From NCBI RefSeq assembly GCF_001544075.1, contig NZ_BCNT01000017.1, positions 29,004 through 93,003 of the forward strand: a stretch of 64,000 bases of DNA, in the 5' to 3' direction. The notes below the pieces were generated by a model. It searched no databases. It saw only the letters and a list, made by a program, of their open reading frames with translations, and was not told where the DNA came from. The stretch comes from Comamonas terrae (lineage in GTDB: Bacteria; Pseudomonadota; Gammaproteobacteria; Burkholderiales; Burkholderiaceae_C). The position numbers were made by a program, and so were the translations under genes. Positions 1 through 8,788 of this stretch are shown piece by piece; position 1 is the first letter of the stretch, and each line of letters starts with the position of its first letter.

Positions 1-594
1 CTGGCCCGGCTCTTCGACGTCGACGGGCGCGGCAAGGCCAGCCTCATCGGTCCCAATGCGGGCTGGGGCGGCGAGGCCGTGGTCTACCACCAGATCGAGG
101 CTTTCGGGCTCAAGGACACGGTGCACTACACCCAGGGAAACTACCCGGCGCTGATCTCGGACACGCTGGCCCGCTTCAAGGCCGGCAAGCCCGTGCTCTA
201 TTACGCCTGGACGCCCTACTGGCTCAGCAACGTGCTGCGCCCGGGCCAGGAAGTGGTCTGGCTGCAGGTGCCGTTCTCCTCCATGCCCGGCGTGCAGTCG
301 GAGCTGGACACCCGGCTGCCCAACGGCCGCAACTACGGCTTTCCGCTCAACAACGAGCACATCGTGGCCAACAGGGCCTGGGTCGCGCAGCATCCCGCGG
401 CCGGCAAGCTGTTCGAGACCATGCAGATTCCCATCGGCGACATCAGCCTGCAAAACCGCCTGGTGCATGACGGCGAGAACAAGCCCGCCGACATCAACCG
501 CCATGCGGACAACTGGATCAAGGCCCATCAGAAGACCTTCGACGGCTGGATCGCCCAGGCCCGGGCCGCCCACCGCTCGGCCCGCCAGGCCTGA
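1..594 (+). CDS. ProX-like glycine betaine/proline ABC transporter binding protein (3' part)
   Basis: The frame is open from base 1, so the start lies outside the window and only the C-terminal 197 residues are seen. The protein closely resembles the complete paralogue that follows (705-1775): both share the pattern [16 protein letters not shown], a DTRLPNG stretch and a WIKAHQ..FDGW tail. In ProX-type binding proteins such Trp/Tyr residues build the aromatic box for quaternary amines, so the product should be a periplasmic osmoprotectant-binding protein feeding an ABC importer. The permease and ATPase genes are not in view to the right and may lie upstream. The exact ligand (glycine betaine, proline betaine or choline) cannot be told from sequence. 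Confidence 0.85.
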   Translation: MARLFDVDGRGKASLIGPNAGWGGEAVVYHQIEAFGLKDTVHYTQGNYPALISDTLARFKAGKPVLYYAWTPYWLSNVLRPGQEVVWLQVPFSSMPGVQSELDTRLPNGRNYGFPLNNEHIVANRAWVAQHPAAGKLFETMQIPIGDISLQNRLVHDGENKPADINRHADNWIKAHQKTFDGWIAQARAAHRSARQA

Positions 595-704
595 TGCCCC
601 GGCACGGCGCCTGCCCGGTGGCGGGCGCCGCTTCCGTTTTCACGCACCCGCTTTTTCCGTCCCGCCGATTCCGGGGTAGGCACCCATTGCAAAGGAGACA
701 CGCC

Positions 705-1775
705 ATGCAGCCCGCAAAGTTTGCCATCCATGTTCGTCCACACCACCAGGCCGTGAAGGCACTCGGCAGCCTGCTGATCGCGGCCGGCGCGGCAGCCGCG
801 CTGTACGCCCCGGGCATGGCCCGGGCCGAGGCCGCAAAGCCGGCCCTGCCCGGCAAGGGCATCACGGTGCAGCCCGTCAAGGGAACCGTGGACGAGGAGA
901 TTTTCCAGACCGAGCTGGTCTCGCGCGCGCTGGAAAAGCTGGGCTACAAGGTCCTGCCCGTCAAGAGCCTGGAAAACGGCACCCAGCACGTGGCCGTCGC
1001 CCAGGGCGACGCCACCTTCACCGCCACGCACTGGATGCCGCTGCACCGTTCCTTCTACGAGAGCAACGGCGGCGACAAGGCCTTCTACCGCGCGGGCGTC
1101 TATTCGCGCAACGCCGTGCAGGGCTATCTGATCGACAAGGCCACGGCCGACAAATACAGGATCACCAGCATCATGCAGCTCAAGGACCCCCAGCTGGCCG
1201 CGCTGTTCGATACCAACGGCGACGGCAAGGCGGACCTGACGGGCTGCAACCCCGGCTGGGGCTGCGAGCTGGCCATCAACAAGCATCTCAAGGCCCTGGG
1301 GCTGGAGGCCTCCATCACCCACAGCCAGGGCAATTACCAGGCACTGATTGCCGACACCATCACCCGCTTCAAGAACGGCAAGCCCATCCTCTACTACGTA
1401 TGGACGCCGTTCTGGGTGAACACCGTGCTGCGCCCCGGCAAGGAAGTCAGCTGGCTAGAAGTGCCCAACATCCCGGGCGCGACCGGCGACGACGACACCC
1501 GGCTGCCCAATGGCAAGAATTACGGCTTCCAGCTCAACCAGCAGTACATCCTGGCCAACAAGGCCTGGGCCGCCCAGAACCCCGCGGCCGCCCGGCTGTT
1601 TGCCGTGATGCAGCTGCCCATCGAGGACATCAACGCCCAGAACATGCGCATGCGCCAGGGCGAGAGCAGCCCGGCCGACGTGAGCCGCCATGTGGACAGC
1701 TGGATCAAGGCCCACCAGCAGACCTTTGACGGCTGGATCGACGAAGCCCGGGCCGCGGCAACCGCTCCCAAATAA
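705..1775 (+). CDS. ProX-like glycine betaine/proline ABC transporter binding protein
   Basis: 356 residues when started at 705, where AAGGAG sits 6-8 bases upstream; the open frame extends further upstream but without a ribosome site. Residues about 15-42 form a signal peptide ending in ARA|EA, so the product is exported to the periplasm. The body contains [15 protein letters not shown] and a C-terminal WIKAHQ..FDGW, the same marks as the preceding gene. It is a second osmoprotectant-type substrate-binding protein in tandem, probably from local duplication. Two Cys (GCNPGWGC, around residue 175) are absent from the first copy (GPNAGWGG), so the paralogues differ next to the likely binding site. 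Confidence 0.85.
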   Translation: MQPAKFAIHVRPHHQAVKALGSLLIAAGAAAALYAPGMARAEAAKPALPGKGITVQPVKGTVDEEIFQTELVSRALEKLGYKVLPVKSLENGTQHVAVAQGDATFTATHWMPLHRSFYESNGGDKAFYRAGVYSRNAVQGYLIDKATADKYRITSIMQLKDPQLAALFDTNGDGKADLTGCNPGWGCELAINKHLKALGLEASITHSQGNYQALIADTITRFKNGKPILYYVWTPFWVNTVLRPGKEVSWLEVPNIPGATGDDDTRLPNGKNYGFQLNQQYILANKAWAAQNPAAARLFAVMQLPIEDINAQNMRMRQGESSPADVSRHVDSWIKAHQQTFDGWIDEARAAATAPK

Positions 1776-1837
1776 GAAGCGTTCAGCGCACTTCATGCAT
1801 TGGTTTCAGGCCTCATTTTCCATGGAAACAATGCAGT

Positions 1838-1867
1838 ACAAGCGCCAGCAGCTTCATTATTCATAGC
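1838..1867. repeat. REP-like Comamonadaceae element (half)
   Basis: The reverse complement reads AGCTGCTGGCGCTTG with flanking ATAG/TGAA sequence, resembling the elements at 18,484-18,563 and inside murI. It is read as one degenerate half of a palindromic intergenic repeat, between proX and the next gene. Confidence 0.35.
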
Positions 1868-1987
1868 ACCCGGCCGCGCCTCCCGGCCCTGGGTGCTTTT
1901 TCGTGCCCGGGCAAGCGCCGGCCGCCCGGCTTCTGGGGCTGAAGAATCGGCCGGTTTGGCCGATAGAGGTAACAAAAAGTCTCGAAA

Positions 1988-2722
1988 ATGCAATCCATGC
2001 CCATAATCGGGCAGATCCAAAGTCCGAACATGAGCCCACACAACGCCCCCATCATCCACCGCACGGAAGACGTGCTCGTCAGCCTGTGCAACTCCGTCTC
2101 GCGCGTGCTGCAGGTCGCCACCCAGTGCCCCATCCAGTACTCGGGCATGGTGCAGCGCATCACCAAGACCAGCCTCAAGCCCGACATCGGCTGCTTCGTG
2201 CTGATCGACGGCAGCTTCTCGGGCCTGATCATCATCAACTTCTCGGCCGATGCCGCCATGGAGCTGTACCGCAGCTACCTGCTGTCCATGGGCATGGCCG
2301 AGAGCGACCTGGCCAGCTCCTACACCTCGGACGAGGTCAGCAACGTCATGGGCGAACTCATGAACCAGGTGGTGGGCGACTTCACCAGCAAGGTGCAGCG
2401 CGAGATGCAGACCCATATCACGCAGAGCCAGCCCAAGATGATCCGCCTGAACAAGCAGGTCAACCTCAGCGTGGACGCCAACCTCGACGCCCCCGAGGCC
2501 CGCCGGGTGACCTTCTATACCGGCAACAACAACATCTTCTACCTGGAAATGGCCGTGGATCACACGGAGTTCATCAAGATCGTGGACTTCGAGCCCCAGG
2601 AAAAGCCCGATCCCGACGCGCTCATGGCCCAGGCCCAGCATGCTCCCGCCGCCGCGCCGGCGGCCGCCGTGGCCACACAGGCCGACGAAACCGACGACCT
2701 GCTCAAGTCCCTGGGCCTCTGA
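1988..2722 (+). CDS. DUF3334 / CheX-like protein
   Basis: 244 residues. The middle (about 35-215) matches my recollection of the DUF3334 family, a CheX/CheC-type fold: KPDIGCFVLIDG, then SDEVSNVMGELMNQVVGDF, then RRVTFYTGNNNIFYLEMA. The NVMGELMNQ segment recalls the E..N..... phosphatase motif of CheC/CheX, so a role in chemotaxis or phospho-signalling is plausible but unproven. The C-terminus is an Ala-rich linker ending in DDLLKSLGL. The start is uncertain: 1988 has GAGG about 20 bases upstream, while an internal ATG at 2030 lacks a clear site. A strong terminator follows, so it is probably monocistronic. Confidence 0.7.
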   Translation: MQSMPIIGQIQSPNMSPHNAPIIHRTEDVLVSLCNSVSRVLQVATQCPIQYSGMVQRITKTSLKPDIGCFVLIDGSFSGLIIINFSADAAMELYRSYLLSMGMAESDLASSYTSDEVSNVMGELMNQVVGDFTSKVQREMQTHITQSQPKMIRLNKQVNLSVDANLDAPEARRVTFYTGNNNIFYLEMAVDHTEFIKIVDFEPQEKPDPDALMAQAQHAPAAAPAAAVATQADETDDLLKSLGL

Positions 2723-2764
2723 GCCCGCGCCTCTGAGCCCGGGCCCTTGCGCCCGCTCCCGGCC

Positions 2765-2788
2765 AAGCGACCTGCGGGTCGCTTTTTC
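2765..2788 (+). terminator. Intrinsic terminator after the DUF3334 gene
   Basis: AAGCGACC and GGTCGCTT pair around a 4-base loop, and the stem runs into TTTTT. Confidence 0.8.
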
Positions 2789-2896
2789 TTTGCCTGTCCC
2801 CTTTTATGCGCCTGCCGGCATGACCCCATGGCCGACCGCGATATGCCGATTGCCAAATAATTTGAATACCAACTATTTGCATACCTTCGATTTTCC

Positions 2897-3382
2897 ATGA
2901 CCGCACCCACGCCTACGCCGGCCGCCACGCCGCTGGAGGAGCGCCAGCGCCAGCTCATGTTCGCCATGGCAAAGGTCAACAAGCAATGGCGCCGCACGCT
3001 GGACCGGCTGCTTGCCCCCATGGGTCTGACCCAGGCACTGTGGCTGCCGTTGCTGCACCTGGAACACGGCCACGGCCCGATGCGGCAAAAGGATCTGGCG
3101 CATTCGCTGGGCCTGGACAGCTCCTCCGTGGTGCGCCTGATCGACGGCCTGGCGGTCCAGGGCTGGGTGGAGCGCATTGACGACAGTGACCGCCGCGTCA
3201 AGCGCATCCAGCTGACCACCGCAGGCCAGGCCCAGGTGCGGGCCGTCAAGCAGGTGGTGGCCGCGGCGCGCTCCGAGGCGATGCGGGATATCGCCCCCGA
3301 AAGCGTGGACGCGGCGCTGGCGCTGCTGCAGACCCTGCTCGCGGCCATGGACGGCATGCAGCCCGAACCGCCCGGGCCGTGA
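2897..3382 (+). CDS. MarR-family transcriptional regulator
   Basis: 161 residues. The winged-helix core runs from about residue 35 to 120: MGLTQALWLPLLHLE, the recognition region QKDLAHSLGLDSSSVVRLIDGL, and the wing with D..D.RVKRI.LT..G. Such proteins are dimeric repressors released by small aromatic ligands. The gene lies 55 bases upstream of a co-directional drug-efflux pump, which it probably regulates. The upstream DNA (about 2845-2885) is AT-rich compared with its surroundings and holds two similar AATA-type half sites, a likely promoter-operator. Confidence 0.85.
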   Translation: MTAPTPTPAATPLEERQRQLMFAMAKVNKQWRRTLDRLLAPMGLTQALWLPLLHLEHGHGPMRQKDLAHSLGLDSSSVVRLIDGLAVQGWVERIDDSDRRVKRIQLTTAGQAQVRAVKQVVAAARSEAMRDIAPESVDAALALLQTLLAAMDGMQPEPPGP

Positions 3383-3437
3383 CGGCCCCAAGGTCCCGCT
3401 TCAGACATCCCCCGTTCGCGCCCCTCACCATCGCCCC

Positions 3438-4622
3438 ATGCAAGACACCGCATCTCCTGTTCGCAAGGCTCCGCTCTGGCTGCTGGCCTGCATCACCATC
3501 GTCGGCACCCTGGCCATGCACATGTTCATTCCGGCGCTGCCCGATGCGGCGCGCGGCTTCGGCGTGGGCCCGGGCCAGATGCAGCAGACCATCACCGTCT
3601 ACATCCTGGGCATGGCGCTGGGCCAGCTGATCTACGGCCCGCTGTCGGACAGCCTGGGCCGGCGCCCCATGCTGCTCGCGGGCCTGGCCCTCTACACGCT
3701 GGCCAGCACGGCGGCCTTTGTCGCGCCATCGGCGCCGTGGCTGATCGGCGCGCGCCTGTTCCAGGCGCTGGGCGGCTGCGCCGGCCTGGCCCTGGGCCGC
3801 GCGATCGCACGCGACACGGCTACGCCCGAAACGGCGGTCGGCACGCTGGCCCTGCTCAACCTCATCATGATGGCCGGCCCCGGCGTGGCGCCGACCATAG
3901 GCTCGCTGGTGGATGCGGCCTGGGGCTGGCGCGCCATCTTCGCGCTGCTGGCCATACTGGGCCTGCTCACGGCCGTGAGCGTGTGGCGCATGCTGCCCGA
4001 GACCGGCCGCCCCACGGGCCAGCTGCACTGGCGCACCGTGCTTGGCGACTACCGCCGGCTGCTGGGCACGCCGCAATTCCTGGGCTTTGCCATCGGCGGC
4101 GGCTGCGCCACCACGTCAATCTATGCTTTCCTCGCGGCCGCCCCCTTCATCTTCATCGAGCAGCTGCATGCGACCAAGCCGCAGGTCGGCCTCTACCTGG
4201 GCATTCTGATGGCCGGCATGGCCGTGGGCAATGCGCTGGCGCGCCAGCTCATCAAGCGCTGGCCGCTGGAAAAGCTGATGCTGGGCGGCAATCTGCTGAG
4301 CATCGCCTGTGCGGCCCTGCTACTGGCGCTGGCGCTGCTGGGCCAGTTGGGCGTTGCCGGCGTCGTGGGCCTCATGGTGCTGTTCAGCCTGGGCTCCGGC
4401 ATGACCAGCCCCGCCGCACTGAGCAAGGCCCTGGGCGTGCACGCCGATCTGACCGGCTCCGCCGCCGGCGTCTACGGCTGCACGCAGATGGTGGTGGGCG
4501 GCCTGTGCACGCTGGGCGCCAGCCTGGGCGGCAACCCGGCCCTGTCAGCCTTTGCCGTGCTCTTCATCGCAGGCAGCATCGGCCAGATGGGTTTTCGCGC
4601 CGCCCTGCGCCTGGGCCGATGA
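3438..4622 (+). CDS. Bcr/CflA-family MFS multidrug efflux transporter
   Basis: 394 residues with about 12 membrane segments. The N-terminus has the DHA1/Bcr pattern FIPALPDAARGFGV, and loop 2-3 has the major facilitator motif G.LSDSLGRRPMLL. Motif C appears as GPGVAPTIGSLVDAAWGWRAIF, typical of proton-drug antiporters. The substrate is unknown. The gene follows the MarR regulator and is likely controlled with it. Its last 78 bases overlap, tail to tail, the end of the SulP gene on the other strand; both frames look intact. Confidence 0.88.
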   Translation: MQDTASPVRKAPLWLLACITIVGTLAMHMFIPALPDAARGFGVGPGQMQQTITVYILGMALGQLIYGPLSDSLGRRPMLLAGLALYTLASTAAFVAPSAPWLIGARLFQALGGCAGLALGRAIARDTATPETAVGTLALLNLIMMAGPGVAPTIGSLVDAAWGWRAIFALLAILGLLTAVSVWRMLPETGRPTGQLHWRTVLGDYRRLLGTPQFLGFAIGGGCATTSIYAFLAAAPFIFIEQLHATKPQVGLYLGILMAGMAVGNALARQLIKRWPLEKLMLGGNLLSIACAALLLALALLGQLGVAGVVGLMVLFSLGSGMTSPAALSKALGVHADLTGSAAGVYGCTQMVVGGLCTLGASLGGNPALSAFAVLFIAGSIGQMGFRAALRLGR

Positions 4623-6299
4623 GGCGCCGGATGCCGGCGCCTGCGCCCGCAGCCATGGCCTGACCGCATCGTCCACGCTCCAGGCCGCGTAGGCACTGGT
4701 TTGCAGCCCTGGCGGCTGCACGCGCGCCAGCAGTTCGCGCACGGCATCCTTGGTGCGCGCCAGCACCAGCGGCAGCCCCTGCCGCTGCATCTGCGCGGCA
4801 AACTCGGCCAGCGCCTCCAGGCTGGTGCCGTCGAGGTCGGGCGACTCCTCCAGGCTCAGCACCACGGCGCGCAGGCCTGCGCCGTCCTTTTCGTCCTTTT
4901 CATTCTTTTGTCCGCTCATCGCATCCACGCGCTCGCGGATGGCGGCAAAGATCGCATCGGCATTGCCGAAGAACAGCGGCGCCTCGGGCCGGGCGATCAG
5001 CAGGCCCGGCACCGCCACCGCCTCGGGATGGCGCGCGGTGTCCACATAGTCGCGCGACTGCGCCAGCTGCCCCAGCCAGCTCACGCGCGGCTCGGCAAAG
5101 CGCTTGAGCAGCATGGCGATGCTGACCGCGATGGCCAGCAGCAATCCGTCGAGCACGCCCAGCAGGATCACCGCCACGAAGGCCGCCAGCACGACGAAGC
5201 GGTCGCGCTTCCAGTCGAAGTACGGCCGCACCACCGCAGGGTTGAGCGTATGGGCCACGGCATGGATGACGATGGCCGCCAGCAGCGGCTCGGGAATGCG
5301 CTCCATCCACGGCAGCAGCTGCCACACCAGCAGGCCCACCACGGCGCAGGCGATTAGGCCCGCGGCCTTGCTGCGCGCGCCCGCCACCTCGTTGGCCGAG
5401 CTGGCCGAATACCCGGCCCCCACCGGCATGCCCTGGAACAGCGCCGACAGCGCATTGGCCGCGCCCAGCGCCAGCAGGTCGCGGTTGGGCGAGACCGCAT
5501 CGCCATGGCGCAGCGCCAGGCTGCGGATGGAGCTGTACGACTCGGCATACAGGATCAGCGCCAGCGCCATGGCCAGCTGGCCCGCGCGCAGCCAGTCGGC
5601 CAGTGCCAGATCCGGCACTTCGGGCCGGCTGCCGCCCAGGGCCAGCGAGCCCACGGCCTTGATGCCCCATAGCCCGCAATAGCCCAGCGCATCGAGCGCA
5701 ATGCCGGCCGCGATCACCAGCAATGCCCCCGGCACCGCCTTCCACCGCCCGAGCAGGCGCAGCACCAGCAGCGCCGCCAGCATCATCGCTAGGCCCTGCG
5801 GATTCCACTGCCGCCACTGGCCCAGCAGATCCCAGGCATAGCGCAGGAAATCGCTGTGCTGCGGATGCACGCCCACCGCCACCGGCAGCTGCTTGACCAC
5901 GATGGTCAGCGCCAGCCCCAGCGCAAAGCCGCGCAGCACGGGCTTGGCGATGAACTGCGAGACCGCGCCCAGCCGCGCCAGCCCGGCCAGCGCGAAGATC
6001 ACCCCGGCCATCAGCACCATGGCCACGCCCATCAGGTGGCGCTGCGCCTCGCTCACATGCAGCACCGAGGCCATGGCGGCCGCCAGCACCGCGGCCGCCG
6101 ACGAAGTGGACGAGACGATGGCAAAGCGGCTGCTGCCCAGCAGCCCGTAGGCCAGCAGGCCGGCGAACAGCGCCATCACGCCGGCCTGCGGCGGCAGGCC
6201 GGCAATGCCCGCATAGGCCACGGCCTCGGGCAGCAGCAGACCGGCGATCGACAGCCCGGCCACCCAGTCCGCCCCGGCCGGCAAAGCAGGCGCGCGCAT
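4545..6299 (-). CDS. SulP-family anion transporter with STAS domain
   Basis: 584 residues from the ATG at 6299. The first part has about 10-12 membrane segments with the SulP signature DWVAGLSIAGLLLPEAVAYA and a second block GYSASSANEVAGARSK. The last ~130 residues are a STAS domain ending the usual way (..SLEESPDLDGTSLEALAEF). The family moves sulfate, bicarbonate or dicarboxylates across the inner membrane. The start sits one base after the stop of the ParB-like gene, so the two are translationally coupled. The long open stretch upstream of 6299 belongs to that neighbour in another frame. Confidence 0.88.
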   Translation of the reverse strand: MRAPALPAGADWVAGLSIAGLLLPEAVAYAGIAGLPPQAGVMALFAGLLAYGLLGSSRFAIVSSTSSAAAVLAAAMASVLHVSEAQRHLMGVAMVLMAGVIFALAGLARLGAVSQFIAKPVLRGFALGLALTIVVKQLPVAVGVHPQHSDFLRYAWDLLGQWRQWNPQGLAMMLAALLVLRLLGRWKAVPGALLVIAAGIALDALGYCGLWGIKAVGSLALGGSRPEVPDLALADWLRAGQLAMALALILYAESYSSIRSLALRHGDAVSPNRDLLALGAANALSALFQGMPVGAGYSASSANEVAGARSKAAGLIACAVVGLLVWQLLPWMERIPEPLLAAIVIHAVAHTLNPAVVRPYFDWKRDRFVVLAAFVAVILLGVLDGLLLAIAVSIAMLLKRFAEPRVSWLGQLAQSRDYVDTARHPEAVAVPGLLIARPEAPLFFGNADAIFAAIRERVDAMSGQKNEKDEKDGAGLRAVVLSLEESPDLDGTSLEALAEFAAQMQRQGLPLVLARTKDAVRELLARVQPPGLQTSAYAAWSVDDAVRPWLRAQAPASGASSAQAQGGAKTHLADAACDEEHGKG

Positions 6300-6300
6300 C

Positions 6301-6945
6301 TCAGGCCCCGGGAGCCACGGGAGCCTCCACGCCGGACCAGCCGGGCAGAAAGCGCGCCCTGGGGCTGCGCGCCAGGGCCACGGCGGACACGACCGCAGAT
6401 TCGGGCAGGCCCTGGCCGCCCGCGCTGCGCAGCGCCGCCTTGTCGAAATGCGGCCGGAAGAAATCGGCCCACAGGAATTCGGCAAACGGCGCCGCATCCT
6501 TGGCGTAGCCGCCGGCCTTGCGCACCTCGCCGGCCAGGCTGCGGTAGGGATCGTCCTTGAGCTGCGACAGGCGCCTGGGGATGGACGCGAACTCGTGGCG
6601 CCGGCCTTTTTCGTCGTACGGATGCGCCCAGTGGTGGAACTCCATCAGCCGCCAGAACATGTCGGGCTCCACGTCGCTGAAGTCGGCCAGCTGCATTACC
6701 CAGACATTCGCCACCTGCTCCTGCGTCAGTGCCTGGCCCAGGTGGTGGTGGTCGACGATGAAAAAGCGCCCGCGCGGCCCGCGCACCGCGGGGAACCAGT
6801 GGCTTTGCAGCAGCTTGTCGCGCGCCTTGGGCTTGAGCTGCGCCCATTGCGCGCGCTTGACGGCCACCTCGGCCGCGCCCACCGTCATCTGCGTGGGCCG
6901 CAGATCGGCCAGGGCGGCCTGCTCCATATGCTGCTGTGCGGGCAT
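6301..6945 (-). CDS. ParB-like nuclease-fold protein (ParBc_2 type)
   Basis: 214 residues from the ATG at 6945, which has CTGGAG six bases upstream; an ATG at 6951 is the alternative. The N-terminal part has LRPTQMTVGAAEVAVKR and RFFIVDHHHLGQAL, the pattern of a small ParB-like family in which the fold is kept in proteins unrelated to plasmid partitioning. The later part is rich in aromatic residues (FLWADFFRPHF). It is the first gene of a two-gene unit with the SulP transporter. No function beyond the fold can be given. A link to oxyanion stress is only suggested by its neighbour. Confidence 0.7.
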   Translation of the reverse strand: MPAQQHMEQAALADLRPTQMTVGAAEVAVKRAQWAQLKPKARDKLLQSHWFPAVRGPRGRFFIVDHHHLGQALTQEQVANVWVMQLADFSDVEPDMFWRLMEFHHWAHPYDEKGRRHEFASIPRRLSQLKDDPYRSLAGEVRKAGGYAKDAAPFAEFLWADFFRPHFDKAALRSAGGQGLPESAVVSAVALARSPRARFLPGWSGVEAPVAPGA

Positions 6946-7030
6946 GCGCATCTCCAGGAAACCAGCGATGCGCCATTGTGGGCCTGCCCGCCGCCGCCCG
7001 CAGCAGGCCTTGCGCGAATGCGCCTCTCGC

Positions 7031-8422
7031 CTACAGATTGCCCACCATGTGCTCGGGCACCACCCACTGGTCGAACTGCTCGGCCGTGACGTGGCCGCTG
7101 GCAATGGCCGCCTCGCGCAGGCTGGAGCCCTCCTTGTGCGCCTTCTTGGCGATGAAGGCGGCCTTGTCGTAGCCGATGTGGGTGTTGAGCGCCGTCACCA
7201 GCATCAGCGAGCGGCCGACCAGCTCCTCAATGCGCGCGCGGTTGGGCTCGATGCCCACGGCGCAGTGGTCGTTGAAGCTGACCATGCCGTCGGCCAGCAG
7301 GCGCACGCTCTGCAAAAAGTTGTGCGCCACCAGCGGGCGGAACACGTTCAGCTCGAAGTTGCCCGAAGCGCCGCCGAAGTTGATGGCCACGTCGTTGCCG
7401 AAGACCTGGGCGCACAGCATGGTCATGGCCTCGCACTGCGTGGGATTGACCTTGCCGGGCATGATGGACGAGCCGGGCTCGTTCTCGGGGATGGAGAGCT
7501 CGCCCAGGCCGCTGCGCGGGCCCGAGGCCAGCCAGCGCACGTCGTTGGCGATCTTCATCAGGCTGGCCGCCAGCGTCTTGAGCGCACCGTGCGCGGCCAC
7601 CAGCGCGTCGCACGAGGCCAGCGATTCGAACTTGTTCGGCGAGGTGACGAAGGGGTAGCCGGTGATGGCCGCCAGCTCCCGGGCCACGCCTTCGGCATAG
7701 CCCTTGGGCGCATTCAGCCCCGTGCCCACGGCCGTGCCGCCCAGCGCCAGCTCGTACAGGTGGGGCAGCGCATGGCGCACATGCCGCTCGCCATGCGCCA
7801 GCTGCGCCACCCAGCCCGAGATTTCCTGGCCCAGCGTCAGCGGCGTGGCATCCTGCAGATGGGTGCGGCCGATCTTGACGATGTCGGCAAAGGCGCCGCT
7901 CTTGGCCTGCAGCGTCTTGCGCAGCTTGGCGATCGCCGGCAGCAGCCGGCTCTCGATGGCGGTGACGGCCGCCACGTGCATGGCCGTGGGATAGACGTCG
8001 TTGCTGGACTGGCTCTTGTTCACGTCGTCGTTGGGATGCACCAGGCGCGCTTCGCCGCGCTCGCCGCCCAGCAGCTCGCTGGCACGGTTGGCCAGCACCT
8101 CGTTGACATTCATGTTGGTCTGCGTGCCCGACCCCGTCTGCCACACCACCAGGGGGAATTCATCGGGGTGCCTGCCGGCGATGACTTCGTCCGCGGCCGC
8201 GACGATGGCGCGGGCCTTCTTCTCCTCCAGCAGGCCCAGGTGGTGGTTCACGGTGGCCGAGGCCTTCTTCACCTGCGCCAGCGCATGGATGATCTCGCGC
8301 GGCTGCCGCTCGCCGCTGATGTCGAAGTTCTGCAGCGAGCGCTGCGTCTGCGCGCCCCAGAGCTGGCGGGCGGGCACGTCGATGAAGCCGAACGTGTCTT
8401 TTTCCTGGCGGGTTGCTGTCAT
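7031..8422 (-). CDS. fumC: Class II fumarate hydratase
   Basis: 463 residues, the usual length. It interconverts fumarate and malate in the TCA cycle without an iron-sulfur cluster, so it is oxygen-stable. The fumarase/aspartase signature [10 protein letters not shown] is at residues 317-326, the catalytic-loop histidine in GRTHLQD at 188, and the substrate-site [10 protein letters not shown] at 96-105. It diverges from fumA across 366 bases, so the genome holds both fumarase classes side by side. That arrangement suggests alternative use under iron limitation or oxidative stress. Confidence 0.97.
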   Translation of the reverse strand: MTATRQEKDTFGFIDVPARQLWGAQTQRSLQNFDISGERQPREIIHALAQVKKASATVNHHLGLLEEKKARAIVAAADEVIAGRHPDEFPLVVWQTGSGTQTNMNVNEVLANRASELLGGERGEARLVHPNDDVNKSQSSNDVYPTAMHVAAVTAIESRLLPAIAKLRKTLQAKSGAFADIVKIGRTHLQDATPLTLGQEISGWVAQLAHGERHVRHALPHLYELALGGTAVGTGLNAPKGYAEGVARELAAITGYPFVTSPNKFESLASCDALVAAHGALKTLAASLMKIANDVRWLASGPRSGLGELSIPENEPGSSIMPGKVNPTQCEAMTMLCAQVFGNDVAINFGGASGNFELNVFRPLVAHNFLQSVRLLADGMVSFNDHCAVGIEPNRARIEELVGRSLMLVTALNTHIGYDKAAFIAKKAHKEGSSLREAAIASGHVTAEQFDQWVVPEHMVGNL

Positions 8423-8788
8423 GGGAATTCACTCCTTGCAATACAACGCGGTGCAGCTGGCTGGAACAAGGGTCTGGCTGCCGTGGGCCGCAAACAAAAG
8501 GCGGCCGGCCCCTGGAGCGCATGGACGCCCGGGCCGGCACACCCGGAAACCGGACCATGCTAGCGCAGTGCGGCAATCTGCCTGCCGGCATGGGAAAGGG
8601 CCGGGCGCCATCCCCTGGGATGAGCGGAGAGCGCGCACCGCCTGCGCAGGCGCCATGCCGCAATCCGCGGCAACCCAGGTCATATATAAGACTAGTCGGT
8701 TTTAGCCTGCATGAACCGGCGCTTGAGCCGATAATGAACAGGTTTACCGCGCCCCCAGCGCAAAGTTTGCAACCCGAGAAGCTTCACG
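8423..8788. promoter_or_regulatory. fumC/fumA divergent intergenic region
   Basis: 366 bases without a supported gene between two divergent fumarase genes. The fumA-proximal third (about 8680-8745) is AT-richer and holds TATATAAG at about 8682, a possible -10 box. No clear FNR, Fur or SoxR site was recognised by eye. Confidence 0.4.
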
